Positions 9,559 to 17,986 of a stretch of DNA of 64,000 nt are shown here, in pieces. Origin of the DNA: an uncultured Clostridia bacterium (GTDB taxonomy: Bacteria > Bacillota > Clostridia > Christensenellales > Borkfalkiaceae); contig CALVPX010000004.1 in the NCBI GenBank assembly GCA_944354265.1, forward strand, positions 1-64,000, written 5' to 3'. Within the stretch, counting starts at the first letter, position 1. Each line of letters begins with the position of its first letter. The notes beneath the pieces are model-generated. The model saw only the letters and a list, made by a program, of their open reading frames with translations. It did no database searches and was not told where the DNA came from. The position numbers and the translations under genes are program-made.

Positions 9559-10664
9559 GCATGGAATACAGAAAGCTTCCCCATGGCGAAGAGAAGCTCA
9601 GCACGCTCGGTATCGGCATGGGCGGCATACAGAACGCCCCCGAGGAGGAGATAGAGGCCGTCGTCTCCAAGGCGATAGAAAACGGCATAAACTTCTTCGA
9701 CCTCTGCGGCGGCGGGGCAAGTATTTATAAGCCCTTCGGCAGGGCAATTGCCGGCAGGCGCGAAAAGGTGCACTTTCAGCTGCATTTCGGCGCCGTCTAC
9801 AATAAAAAGGGCGAGTACGGTTGGTCGCGCAACCTCGACGAGATAAAACGCACCTTCGAGTGGGAGCTCAAACTGCTCGGCACCGACTATATAGACTTCG
9901 GCTTTCTGCACTGCGTCGACGAGGAGAGCGACATTAAGGACATCTGCGACAACGGAATCTTCAAATTTGTGTCCGACCTGCACAGTCAGGGCGTCGTCCG
10001 CCACATGGGCTTCTCGTCGCACACGCCCGCGGTCGCCAATAAACTCATCGATACGGGCGTCATAGACATGATGATGTTCTCCATAAACGCCGCCTACGAC
10101 CTCGAATTCAACGATGAACTCGGCATAGGCACCTCGGCAGAGCGCTCCGCACTCTTCCGCCGCTGTCAGGCGGAGGGAGTGGGCATCTCGGTAATGAAGC
10201 CCTTCCACGGCGGACAGCTGCTTTCGGACAGCACTTCGCCCTTCAGGCATGCACTCACCAAAAATCAGTGCATACAGTACTGTCTCGACCGTCCCGCCGT
10301 GCTCTCCGTCGTCCCCGGCGCAAGGGGACTCAACGACCTCGTGGAGCTTCTCAGGTACCCCAACAGCAGCGCAGAGGAGCGCGACTATTCAATAATCGGT
10401 CAGTTCACGCCCCAATCGGCCGTCGGCAACTGCGTGTACTGCAACCACTGTCAGCCCTGCCCCGCAGGCATAGACATCGGCATTGTCAATAAATATTACG
10501 ACCTGTCCCTCGCCGGCGATAAAATGGCTGCAAACCACTATTCAAAGCTGCAGGTCAAGGCCGACAGCTGCCTCAAGTGCGGCCATTGCGACAGCCGCTG
10601 TCCCTTCAAAGTGGGACAGCAGGCAAAAATGCAAAAAATTGCCGCTTATTTCAATAATCTATAA
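9555..10664 (+). CDS. Second aldo/keto reductase with ferredoxin domain
   Basis: 369 residues, same architecture as its upstream neighbour but a divergent paralogue. The barrel has INFFDLCGGGASIYKPFG in place of the usual AHGYHDG segment, so the catalytic Tyr environment differs. The His region reads FGFLHCVDE. Cysteine clusters in the C-terminus are CVYCNHCQPCP and CLKCGHCDSRCP. ATGA overlap with the upstream gene indicates translational coupling, and the two proteins may act on related substrates or as a pair. The next gene, an ECF S-component, follows after 9 bases with its own AAGGAG site. Confidence 0.92.
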   Translation: MSMEYRKLPHGEEKLSTLGIGMGGIQNAPEEEIEAVVSKAIENGINFFDLCGGGASIYKPFGRAIAGRREKVHFQLHFGAVYNKKGEYGWSRNLDEIKRTFEWELKLLGTDYIDFGFLHCVDEESDIKDICDNGIFKFVSDLHSQGVVRHMGFSSHTPAVANKLIDTGVIDMMMFSINAAYDLEFNDELGIGTSAERSALFRRCQAEGVGISVMKPFHGGQLLSDSTSPFRHALTKNQCIQYCLDRPAVLSVVPGARGLNDLVELLRYPNSSAEERDYSIIGQFTPQSAVGNCVYCNHCQPCPAGIDIGIVNKYYDLSLAGDKMAANHYSKLQVKADSCLKCGHCDSRCPFKVGQQAKMQKIAAYFNNL

Positions 10665-10673
10665 GGAGATATT

Positions 10674-11249
10674 ATGTTAGATTCAATTCTCGCCAAAAGA
10701 AATTGTTCTTTAAAAGTCAAACTTACGGTCAAGGGCATAGCAACCCTCGTTGCCATCGCGCTCGCGGTCGCCCTCCCCGAACTCTTCCATGCCCTCGGCT
10801 CTGTCACAAACATGGGCACAGCCCTCGGCGAAACATTTTTGCCCATGCACATTGCCGTGTTCATGGTCGGCCTTATCGCAGGTCCCGCCGCAGGTCTCAT
10901 CACCGGCCTTGCCGCCCCCGCAATCAGCTTCGGCCTCTCGGGCATGCCTTCAGTCGTCATGCTGCCCTATATGATGATAGAGCTCGCAACTTACGGTGCG
11001 GTCAGCGGTCTGCTCGCAAATGTTAAGATGCCCTGCATACTCAAGCTTTTGATAGCTCAGGTAGCAGGCAGGGGACTGCGCGCCATTGCCATCGTAATCG
11101 GCGCATACGCCTTCGGCTCGCCCGTAAACGTGGCCGTCATTTGGACCAGCATAGTTGCAGGCCTGCCCGGCCTCATTCTTCAGTGGATAATAATCCCCCT
11201 CTTAATGTTTTGGATATCCAAAAAGGTGAGCGAACATGAGGGACGTTGA
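10674..11249 (+). CDS. ECF transporter substrate-binding (S) component, substrate unknown
   Basis: 191-residue polytopic membrane protein with about six hydrophobic segments. The pattern FLPMHIAVFMVGLIAGPAAG followed by an ISFGLSGMP loop is characteristic of S-components of energy-coupling-factor importers, which capture a vitamin or small metabolite and share an ECF ATPase/T module (not in this window). No riboswitch precedes it, so the ligand cannot be named. It overlaps the DUF1893 gene by 14 bases and follows the AKR pair closely, suggesting one operon. Confidence 0.82.
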   Translation: MLDSILAKRNCSLKVKLTVKGIATLVAIALAVALPELFHALGSVTNMGTALGETFLPMHIAVFMVGLIAGPAAGLITGLAAPAISFGLSGMPSVVMLPYMMIELATYGAVSGLLANVKMPCILKLLIAQVAGRGLRAIAIVIGAYAFGSPVNVAVIWTSIVAGLPGLILQWIIIPLLMFWISKKVSEHEGR

Positions 11250-11658
11250 GCGCGCCAAACAGTTTCTAAGCGACGGCGCAACCTTCGCCCTCGTAAAGGA
11301 TGTCGAAGTGTTCTCTACCGACCGCAAGGGTATAGCGCCCCTCCTCGAGCTTGCCGAACAGGGCAAAAATTTGTCAGGCTTCTCCGCTGCCGATAAAATC
11401 GTTGGCAAGGCGGCGGCAATGCTCTACTGCTATATGGGCATAGCCGAAGTCTATGCCGAGGTGCTGTCGCAGGCCGCCCTCGACATGTTTGAAAAGCACG
11501 GCGTCACCTACTCGTACGGAAAACTTGTCGACTACATTATAAACCGCAAGGGCGACGGCATGTGCCCCATGGAAGTGGCGGTAAAGAACCTGTCCCAACC
11601 TTCGCAGGCAGTGCATGCCCTGCGTGAAAAACTCAACTCGCTTGCAAATAAAAGTTAA
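11236..11658 (+). CDS. DUF1893 protein (TM1506-like, deaminase-like fold)
   Basis: 140-residue cytosolic protein of the DUF1893 family, whose structural representative TM1506 has a cytidine-deaminase-like fold. The family signature is visible in the early FALVKD strand, in SADKIVGKAAAMLY in the middle, and in a C-terminal CPMEVAV. Members lack a demonstrated substrate. It overlaps the S-component gene, so a link between uptake of a small molecule and its modification is possible but unproven. A strong terminator follows. Confidence 0.85.
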   Translation: MRDVERAKQFLSDGATFALVKDVEVFSTDRKGIAPLLELAEQGKNLSGFSAADKIVGKAAAMLYCYMGIAEVYAEVLSQAALDMFEKHGVTYSYGKLVDYIINRKGDGMCPMEVAVKNLSQPSQAVHALREKLNSLANKS

Positions 11659-11664
11659 ATGAAT

Positions 11665-11697
11665 TGCGCCGCCGAAAGCTTTCGGCGGCGCATTTTT
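11665..11697 (+). terminator. Rho-independent terminator
   Basis: Perfect stem TGCGCCGCCGAAAG with CTTTCGGCGGCGCA followed by TTTTT. It ends the AKR / S-component / DUF1893 operon. Confidence 0.9.
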
Positions 11698-11704
11698 CAA
11701 TTGT

Positions 11705-11733
11705 TTGACTTTTAGCGTCCGATATTATATTCT
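11705..11733 (+). promoter_or_regulatory. Promoter upstream of the YoaK-like gene
   Basis: TTGACT (11705-11710), 17-bp spacer, TATTCT (11728-11733). The likely transcription start is about 35 nt before the ATG at 11775. Confidence 0.55.
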
Positions 11734-11774
11734 ATTTAAGGAAAATTTAAGCAAAACGCATAGGAAAAGTAGCT

Positions 11775-12503
11775 ATGTTTACTAACTTCAAAAAAAATTT
11801 AACGCCCTACGTCTTTGCCATGTTTGCCGTCATCGGCGGTTTTTTGGAAGCTTTCACCTTCGTCCTTCACGGCGGCGTATTCTGCAATGCGCAGACGGGC
11901 AATGTGGTAATGTTCGTAATAAGAATGGTGGAGGGTCAGTTCGGCGCAGGGCTGCGCTATCTGTATTCAATTGTCGCCTACATAATCGGCATAATCCTCT
12001 CCACGGTCATTCCCCGCCGCTTCAAAAAAATCAATTGGCCGCTCGCCGTCACCGCGCTCGAAATTGTTGTGCTCGTAGCCATCGCCTTCATTCCCGCAAG
12101 CGCTTCCGATTGGTTCACTTACGTCACCGTCGCATTTATCTGTTCTGTGCAGTACAACACCTTCACCAAGCTCAACGGCGTGCCCCTTGCCACTACATTC
12201 TGTACCAACAACATCCGTCAGGTGGTCATCCACTTTTCCAACGGCGTCGCGCAGAAGAGCAGGGAGGAGCACTTCAAAAGCGCAACTTATGCATTTATTA
12301 TAATCTGCTTCGCCGCAGGCGCCGCCATCGGCGTGCTCGCGGCTCGCCCCATGGGCAACTACTGCATACTCATATGCGCCGCGCTCCTTCTGCCCGTGCT
12401 CGCACTGTTCATTGCAGACAGCGCCCTTTCGGCTCGCCGCACGGAAGTTGCGCCCGGCTGCACAGACGGCAATTCGCAAAGTTCCGACGAAGATAAAAAA
12501 TAA
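11775..12503 (+). CDS. YoaK family (DUF1275) membrane protein
   Basis: 242-residue inner-membrane protein with about six transmembrane helices, of the YoaK/DUF1275 family. Visible hallmarks are GFLEAFTFVLHGGVFCNAQTGN near residues 22-43 (family pattern: G-x-D/E ... F ... N-x-Q-T-G-N) and the later NTFTKLNGVPLATTFCTNN. Function of the family is not established; transport is likely. The downstream sugar operon begins 17 bases after its stop, so it may be the transporter or an accessory of that pathway, which is inference from context only. Confidence 0.87.
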   Translation: MFTNFKKNLTPYVFAMFAVIGGFLEAFTFVLHGGVFCNAQTGNVVMFVIRMVEGQFGAGLRYLYSIVAYIIGIILSTVIPRRFKKINWPLAVTALEIVVLVAIAFIPASASDWFTYVTVAFICSVQYNTFTKLNGVPLATTFCTNNIRQVVIHFSNGVAQKSREEHFKSATYAFIIICFAAGAAIGVLAARPMGNYCILICAALLLPVLALFIADSALSARRTEVAPGCTDGNSQSSDEDKK

Positions 12504-12520
12504 TCTCTTGAGGAGTATTT

Positions 12521-12985
12521 ATGACTAAAATCTATTTTGCCGCGCCCCTCTTCAACGAGGCGGAAAAGGCATACAACCTCCAACTTGCCCGCGTACTTGA
12601 GGAGGCGGGCTACTTTGTCTTTCTTCCTCAGCGCGACGGCTACGAAGCTCCCAAAATGCCCGGCATGACTGAGGAGGAGAAGGCCGTTAAAATTTTTGCG
12701 GCGGACATCGCCGCAATCGACGAAAGCGACGTGCTCTTTATGGTGCTCGACGGCCGCGTGCCTGACGAGGGCGCCTGCGTAGAGCTCGGCTATGCCTTCG
12801 CAAAGGGCAAAAGGTGTTACGGCATCCGTTCCGACGTCCGCGCCGCCGAGCGCGGGTTAGAGCTCAACCCCATGCTCACGGGCTGCTTCAATGCCATAAT
12901 CGATTGCCGCAATCAGCCCTCAATCTCCGCCCTCACAACCTTTCTCTCACAAAATAAATTATTTGATAAGGAGAAAAATTTATGA
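12521..12985 (+). CDS. Nucleoside 2-deoxyribosyltransferase family protein
   Basis: 154-residue enzyme of the nucleoside 2-deoxyribosyltransferase superfamily, which cleaves or exchanges the N-glycosidic bond of (deoxy)nucleosides. Visible family features are the opening IYFAAPLFNEAEK, the DVLFMVLDGRVPDEGACVELGYAFAKGK segment with the catalytic Glu region, and the nucleotide-binding Asp before it (AAIDESDVLF). It has a GAGGAG site, and its stop overlaps the start of the isomerase gene (ATGA). The context with isomerase, kinase and aldolase suggests that a sugar released from a nucleoside or nucleotide is funnelled onward. Confidence 0.88.
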   Translation: MTKIYFAAPLFNEAEKAYNLQLARVLEEAGYFVFLPQRDGYEAPKMPGMTEEEKAVKIFAADIAAIDESDVLFMVLDGRVPDEGACVELGYAFAKGKRCYGIRSDVRAAERGLELNPMLTGCFNAIIDCRNQPSISALTTFLSQNKLFDKEKNL

Positions 12986-14475
12986 GTAACATTCCTCAGA
13001 GCAAAATAGGCGTGGTGGCCGTCTCGCGCGACTGCTTCCCCGAAAGTTTATCTGTAAACAGGCGCAAAGCGCTTATCGCCGCCTACGAGGCAAAATACGG
13101 CAAGGGTGCAATTTATGAGTGTCCCGTCTGCATAGTTGAAAGTGAAGTTCAGGCAATGCAGGCGCTCGAAGATGTAAAAAAGGCGGGCTGCAACGCGCTC
13201 GTCGTGTATCTCGGCAACTTCGGCCCCGAAATTTCCGAAACGCTCCTCGCGCAGAAGTGGAGCGAGCAGACGGGCAATCCCGTAATGTTCGTCGCCGCCG
13301 CCGAGGAAAACACCGCCGTGCTCGCAAACGACAGGGGCGACGCCTACTGCGGCATGCTCAACGCAAGCTATAACTTAAAGCTTCGCGGCGTAAAATCGTA
13401 CATACCCGAATACCCCGTAGGCACGGCCGATGAGTGCGCCGATATGATACACGAATTTGTCCCCGTCGCCCGTGCGCTCGTCGGGCTCAAGGATTTGAAG
13501 ATAATCTCCTTCGGGCCTCGTCCGCAGAACTTCCTCGCCTGTAACGCACCTATAAAACAGCTTTACAATATCGGCGTTGAAATTGAAGAGAACTCAGAAC
13601 TCGACCTGTACGAAGCTTTCTTAAAGCACGACGGCGACAAGAGGATAGCCGAGGTCGCCGCAGATATGGCGGCAGAGCTCGGTGCAGGCAACAAAAAGCC
13701 GGAAATACTCAACAAGCTCGCACAGTATGAACTCACCCTTTTAGATTGGATAGAGTCGCACAAGGGCAGCAAAAAGTACGTTGCCATCGCAGGCAAGTGT
13801 TGGCCTGCATTTCAGACAATGTTCGGCTTTGTGCCCTGCTATGTAAACTCTCGCCTCATGGGCAAAGGCATACCCGTAAGCTGTGAAGTCGACATCTACG
13901 GCGCCCTCTCCGAATACATCGGCGCCTGTGTTTCCAACGATGCTGTAACCTTACTCGACATAAACAACACAGTCCCCGCGGACATTTACAACAGCAATAT
14001 TAAGGGCAAATTCAATTACAAGTCTACGGATGTATTCATGGGCTTCCACTGCGGAAATACCTGCTCTTCAAAGATTTGCAATCCCACAATGAAGTATCAG
14101 AAGATAATGGCGCGCTCTTTGCCCGAAGAGGTTACAAACGGCACTTTGGAGGGCGACATAAAGGCGGGCGACATAACTTTCTACCGCCTGCAGTCCACTG
14201 CGGACAATCACTTATACGCCTACGTTGCGCAGGGCGAAGTCCTGCCCGTGGCAACTCACTCATTCGGTTCAATCGGCGTGTTTGCCATAAATGAAATGGG
14301 CAGGTTCTACCGCCATGTGCTCATTGAAAACGGCTTCCCTCACCACGGTGCGGTTGCCTTCGGTCACTTCGGCAAGTCGCTGTTTGAGGTATTCAAATAT
14401 CTCGGCGCCGAAAAGATTGGCTACAACAAAGCCGCAAACGATAAATACGCAACGGAGAATCCCTTTGAGTTATGA
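12982..14475 (+). CDS. L-fucose/L-arabinose isomerase family protein
   Basis: 497-residue metal-dependent aldose-ketose isomerase of the fucose/arabinose isomerase superfamily. The N-terminal Rossmann-like part ends near YLGNFGPE; the centre contains AGKCWPAFQTMFGF and GIPVSCEVDIYGALSEY, where the conserved acidic metal ligands (Glu, Asp) lie; later FMGFHCGNTCSS supplies a likely His. It differs from classical AraA and FucI, so the exact sugar is not certain. ATGA overlaps with both neighbours place it in a tightly coupled operon with a sugar kinase and an L-ribulose-5-phosphate 4-epimerase-like aldolase. Confidence 0.85.
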   Translation: MSNIPQSKIGVVAVSRDCFPESLSVNRRKALIAAYEAKYGKGAIYECPVCIVESEVQAMQALEDVKKAGCNALVVYLGNFGPEISETLLAQKWSEQTGNPVMFVAAAEENTAVLANDRGDAYCGMLNASYNLKLRGVKSYIPEYPVGTADECADMIHEFVPVARALVGLKDLKIISFGPRPQNFLACNAPIKQLYNIGVEIEENSELDLYEAFLKHDGDKRIAEVAADMAAELGAGNKKPEILNKLAQYELTLLDWIESHKGSKKYVAIAGKCWPAFQTMFGFVPCYVNSRLMGKGIPVSCEVDIYGALSEYIGACVSNDAVTLLDINNTVPADIYNSNIKGKFNYKSTDVFMGFHCGNTCSSKICNPTMKYQKIMARSLPEEVTNGTLEGDIKAGDITFYRLQSTADNHLYAYVAQGEVLPVATHSFGSIGVFAINEMGRFYRHVLIENGFPHHGAVAFGHFGKSLFEVFKYLGAEKIGYNKAANDKYATENPFEL

Positions 14476-15992
14476 GCAAAAAAATACTTGGTATAGAACT
14501 CGGTTCAACGCGCATAAAGTCCGTCCTCATTGACGAGCGCGGCACAGTGCTTTCAACGGGTATCTTCGAGTGGGAAAATACCCTTGTCGACGGGCTGTGG
14601 TCATACTCCCTCGAAGACGCCGAGCGTGGCGTCCGCGAAAGTTACAGTCAGCTTGTCAAAAATTATGGTCAGACGATTGAAAATCTCGACGCCATAGGCG
14701 TATCGGCCATGATGCACGGCTATCTTGCCTTCGATAAAGACGGCAAACAGCTTGTGCCGTTCAGGACTTGGCGCAACACTAACACAGGCGAAGCCGCGGG
14801 TAAACTTTCTGAACTGTTTTCCTTCAACGTGCCCCTGCGTTGGAGCGTCTCGCAGTACTATCAGTCCTGTCTCGACGGAATGGAGCACGTCAAAAACGTT
14901 GCCCACCTCACAACGCTCGCGGGCTACATACATTTCAAACTTACGGGCGAAAACGTGCTCGGTGCGGACGATGCAAGCGGAATGTTCCCCCTCGACGGTC
15001 GCGACTACAACGGTCAGATGCTTGCAAAATTCAATGCCCTCATAGGCAGAGATTTTAAGGAGCTGTTGCCCAAAGTTTTGCTTGCAGGCGAAAACGCGGG
15101 CACGCTCACTGAGGAGGGCGCGCTCTTCCTCGACCCGACAGGCGCGCTCAAGGCGGGCGCAATCTGCTGCCCTCCCGAAGGCGATATGGGCACGGGAATG
15201 GTGGCCACAAACAGCGTTTTGCCCAAAACGGCCAACATATCTTCGGGAACTGCCGCCAACTGCACGGTCGTGCTCGAAAAGCCTTTAAAGAATTATTATA
15301 AAGAAATAGACATCGTCTCCACGCCCGACGGCTTCCACGCCGCGCTCATACACACCAACAACTGCACCACCGAAATCAATGAATGGGTAAATCTGTTTTC
15401 GGAGGTCGTTGAACTTTGCGGCCTGAACATAAGTAAGAGACAGCTGTTTGAAAAGCTGTTCAACAAATCGCTCGAAAGCGACGAAAAAGTCGGCAAACTC
15501 ATGGGCTACAACTATCTTGCAGGCGAACCGCTTGCAGGTACGAAGAACGGTGCACCGCTCATATTGAGGCCGAGCGACGGTCATCTTTCGCTTGCAAACT
15601 TTATGCAGATGCACATCTATTCGGCCATCTCCGCTCTCGCTCTCGGCATGGATATTCTTAAGAGCGAAGGCGTAAAAATGGAGAGCGTTATGGCTCACGG
15701 CGGATTCTATAAAACACCCTTTGTCGGGCAGAACGCCACAAGCGCTGTCCTCGGCGCTCCCGTCACCGTTATGGAAACGGCGGGCGAAGGCGGGGCTTAC
15801 GGAATTGCATTGCTTGCGGGATACGCCTTAACGAATGGGCTTTCACTGCCCGATTACCTCAATAAAATTTTCGCAGACGCAGGCAAAAAAACTGTAATTG
15901 CAGATGAAAACGAAAAGACCAAGTTTGAAAACTTCATTGCGGCATACAAGCGCTGTCTGCCCGTAGAGCGTTTGGCTTCGGAGGTCAAATAA
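14472..15992 (+). CDS. FGGY-family carbohydrate kinase
   Basis: 506-residue sugar kinase of the FGGY/ASKHA fold, probably phosphorylating the ketose made by the upstream isomerase. The N-terminal phosphate-1 motif is LGIELGSTRIKSVLID; other visible features are GVSAMMHGYLAFD, ADDASGMFPLD and the C-terminal adenosine region MAHGGFYKTPFVGQ. It is not a standard AraB or xylulokinase by length or motifs, and relatives are often annotated simply as ATPase. Start and stop overlap or abut neighbouring genes: 4-base overlap upstream, and araD begins immediately after the stop. Confidence 0.87.
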   Translation: MSKKILGIELGSTRIKSVLIDERGTVLSTGIFEWENTLVDGLWSYSLEDAERGVRESYSQLVKNYGQTIENLDAIGVSAMMHGYLAFDKDGKQLVPFRTWRNTNTGEAAGKLSELFSFNVPLRWSVSQYYQSCLDGMEHVKNVAHLTTLAGYIHFKLTGENVLGADDASGMFPLDGRDYNGQMLAKFNALIGRDFKELLPKVLLAGENAGTLTEEGALFLDPTGALKAGAICCPPEGDMGTGMVATNSVLPKTANISSGTAANCTVVLEKPLKNYYKEIDIVSTPDGFHAALIHTNNCTTEINEWVNLFSEVVELCGLNISKRQLFEKLFNKSLESDEKVGKLMGYNYLAGEPLAGTKNGAPLILRPSDGHLSLANFMQMHIYSAISALALGMDILKSEGVKMESVMAHGGFYKTPFVGQNATSAVLGAPVTVMETAGEGGAYGIALLAGYALTNGLSLPDYLNKIFADAGKKTVIADENEKTKFENFIAAYKRCLPVERLASEVK

Positions 15993-16679
15993 ATGCTCGA
16001 ACAGCTGAAGGAAGAGGTGCTGAGGGCAAACCTCGAGCTTGTAAAAAACGGGCTCGTGCTCTTTACATGGGGCAATGTCTCTGCGATAGACAGGGCAAGC
16101 GGCCTCGTCGTAATAAAGCCCAGCGGCGTGCCCTATGAGGGGATGACTGCTCAGGATATGGTCGTCGTCGATTTGAACGGCAAAGTGGTGGAGGGCGCAT
16201 ACCGCCCTTCAAGCGATACGCCAACGCATATCGAACTCTATAAAGCTCACTCTCAGATTGGCGGCATAGTGCACACCCATTCAACTTACGCCACGGCGTT
16301 TGCGCAGGCTGAGCGTGCTATCCCCGCCTACGGCACCACCCATGCCGACTATTTCTACGGCGATATCCCCTGTGCCCGTTCACTAAATGCAAATGAAATG
16401 GACGAGTACGAAGTTAACACGGGCAAGGTCATAAACGAGACGTTTGAAGATAAGGACGTCGTCGCCATTCCCGCCTGTCTTGCGTCCCACCACGGCGTGT
16501 TCGCGTGGGGCAAAAATGCGGACGAGGCCGTCTATCACGCCACCGTCGTTGAAGAAGTGGCCAAAATAGCGTTTATAACCGAAAATTTAAGCCCCGTCAC
16601 CAAGCGTTTGCCCCAGCACGTTGCTGATAAGCACTACAACCGCAAGCACGGCAAAAACGCCTATTACGGACAAAATTAA
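15993..16679 (+). CDS. araD: L-ribulose-5-phosphate 4-epimerase (class II aldolase family)
   Basis: 228-residue zinc-dependent enzyme that interconverts L-ribulose-5-phosphate and D-xylulose-5-phosphate. Visible features are NVSAID (substrate phosphate region), [22 protein letters not shown], and the zinc ligands in [14 protein letters not shown] plus a downstream His ([10 protein letters not shown]). Length and motifs match AraD closely; related fuculose-phosphate aldolases are shorter. It ends the isomerase-kinase-aldolase operon, so products would enter the pentose phosphate pathway. No strong terminator follows. Confidence 0.92.
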   Translation: MLEQLKEEVLRANLELVKNGLVLFTWGNVSAIDRASGLVVIKPSGVPYEGMTAQDMVVVDLNGKVVEGAYRPSSDTPTHIELYKAHSQIGGIVHTHSTYATAFAQAERAIPAYGTTHADYFYGDIPCARSLNANEMDEYEVNTGKVINETFEDKDVVAIPACLASHHGVFAWGKNADEAVYHATVVEEVAKIAFITENLSPVTKRLPQHVADKHYNRKHGKNAYYGQN

Positions 16680-16740
16680 GGCTGTTTTTGAACACCGACA
16701 AGCCAATAATATCTTTTGCTTGAAAAAATTTTTAAAAAAG

Positions 16741-16769
16741 TTGACATTGCTATAATTATGACATATAAT
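16741..16769 (+). promoter_or_regulatory. Consensus sigma-A promoter for the FMN riboswitch / ribU transcript
   Basis: TTGACA (16741-16746), exactly 17 bp, TATAAT (16764-16769): a perfect consensus. It gives a leader of about 450 nt that carries the riboswitch. Confidence 0.85.
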
Positions 16770-16773
16770 AAAT

Positions 16774-16800
16774 ATGTCGCAAGGCGAATTCATTTCGCCG
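16774..16800 (+). repeat. Small hairpin repeat, copy 1
   Basis: ATGTCGCAAGGCGAATTCAT-like unit folding as GGCGAA/TTCGCC. A second copy at 53795-53823 has GGCGGAA/TTCCGCC; the stems differ but both pair. Confidence 0.55.
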
Positions 16801-16948
16801 CAATAGCGTTAAGTTAATTATTTACAAATAATTAATGCCGAGCGGCGTAGGTGGAATTGACTTCCGCCGTATAGCGCCGCACGACAACAGCAACCTCGCT
16901 GCGTGTCGCGCTACTGCACGACACGAGCGAAAAAATTTAAAGTATATT

Positions 16949-17072
16949 CTTTGGGGCGGGGTGCAATTCCCCACCGGCAGTATAGTCTGCGACGAAAGGG
17001 ATGGCAACATCCTTTTCCTGATCGGGTGCAATTCCCGAACCGACGGTATAGTCCGGATGGTAAAAGAATTAC
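16949..17072 (+). promoter_or_regulatory. FMN riboswitch (RFN element)
   Basis: The aptamer shows the conserved RFN blocks in order: GGGGCGGGGTGCAATTCCCC, ACCGGCAGTATAGTC, the variable stem with AGGGATGG/CATCCTTT, TGATCGGGTGCAATTCCCGA, ACCGACGGTATAGTCCGGATGG and a final AGAG. Two GGTGCAATTCC-type hairpins face each other as in the family, with GTGCAAT where GTGAAAT is commoner. It senses FMN and here controls the riboflavin importer gene ribU. Confidence 0.95.
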
Positions 17073-17094
17073 AGAGCGGTCAGTTTAAAATTCC

Positions 17095-17178
17095 GCGCCC
17101 CGCAAATGCAATTTGCGGGGCGCTTACACTTAATAAACCGCCGCCGCCCCGAAAAATATTTTTTCGGGGCGGCTTTTT
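17095..17178 (+). terminator. Expression platform of the FMN riboswitch (two hairpins, second is a terminator)
   Basis: Hairpin one is 17095-17123 (GCGCCCCGCAAAT with ATTTGCGGGGCGC). Hairpin two is 17143-17173 (GCCGCCCCGAAAAA with TTTTCGGGGCGGC) followed by TTTTT, a classical terminator that would stop transcription when FMN is bound. Confidence 0.8.
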
Positions 17179-17228
17179 CTTGCGAAGAATTACTTTAAAA
17201 ATAAATATTTTTAAAAGGAGTTCTTTTT

Positions 17229-17915
17229 ATGAAACAAAACAATGCAATGGCAAGCCGGACAGCGCTTGCAGATTCGTCCAAAACTGCGGACGGCAACGGT
17301 GTACAGGAGGACGAGGCGAAAAAAACTTCGGCAAAATCTGATGGGCGCAACGATATCCCGGCCGACAGAAAGAGGGGCAAGGCATATTTTTGTGCTTCGC
17401 GCATAACAAAGATTGCCATGTTTTCCGCGCTTGCCTATGTGGTAACGTTCCTTGAATTTCCCATTTTCCCTGCGGCTTCGTTTTTGCAGTTAGACTTTTC
17501 CAATGTGTTCGTCCTGCTCGGCGGTTTTATGTACGGTCCCGTGGCGGCAATAATCATCAGCGCTGTCAAGGAACTTTTAAGCCTGCTTGATTCGCAGACG
17601 GGCGGCGTGGGTGAAATTGCAAATTTCCTTATAACCTTCAGTTTCGTCATCGTTCCCACGATTGTCTATCGCTTTAAAAAGGGTCTGCCTTGGGTAATTG
17701 TAACGCTTGTAATTGGCTGCATATTGCAGATAGGCGTATCTCTTTTAACAAACAGATACATAAACTTCCCTCTCTTTATGAAGGATGATGCCGTTGAATA
17801 TTTTAACGCCCTTTGGTGGTACATAATTCTGTTCAACCTTATTAAAGGTGTTGCGGTCAGCCTTGTTACCATCCTCTTGTACAAACGCGTTTCATGGCTG
17901 TTAAAAAAATTCTGA
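17229..17915 (+). CDS. ribU: Riboflavin ECF transporter S-component RibU
   Basis: 228-residue membrane protein that binds riboflavin outside the membrane and imports it together with the shared ECF module. After an unusually long charged N-terminal extension of about 55 residues comes the family core: ALAYVVTFLEFP, LQLDFSNVFVLLGGFMYGP and LLTNRYINFPLF. These match RibU, and the FMN riboswitch directly upstream confirms the ligand. AAAAGGAG precedes the ATG. The N-terminal extension (rich in Asp, Lys, Asn) is not usual and may be soluble and disordered, or the true start could lie further in, but no better ribosome-binding site is seen there. Confidence 0.95.
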   Translation: MKQNNAMASRTALADSSKTADGNGVQEDEAKKTSAKSDGRNDIPADRKRGKAYFCASRITKIAMFSALAYVVTFLEFPIFPAASFLQLDFSNVFVLLGGFMYGPVAAIIISAVKELLSLLDSQTGGVGEIANFLITFSFVIVPTIVYRFKKGLPWVIVTLVIGCILQIGVSLLTNRYINFPLFMKDDAVEYFNALWWYIILFNLIKGVAVSLVTILLYKRVSWLLKKF

Positions 17916-17949
17916 TAGGCTCATTAAATAAATTCAAATGTCAATTTAA

Positions 17950-17978
17950 TTGCAAAATACTGCCATACGCGTTATAAT
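17950..17978 (+). promoter_or_regulatory. Promoter of tsaE, predicted leaderless
   Basis: TTGCAA (17950-17955), 17 bp, TATAAT (17973-17978). The ATG at 17987 begins 8 nt after the -10 box, so the predicted start of RNA is within about 2 nt of the ATG. There is no room for a Shine-Dalgarno. Confidence 0.75.
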
Positions 17979-17986
17979 ATAGGCGT

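Noticed and set aside
16835..17341. 168-codon frame across the FMN riboswitch and ribU start.
   Set aside because: It crosses the aptamer and terminator hairpins and ends within ribU; no Shine-Dalgarno.
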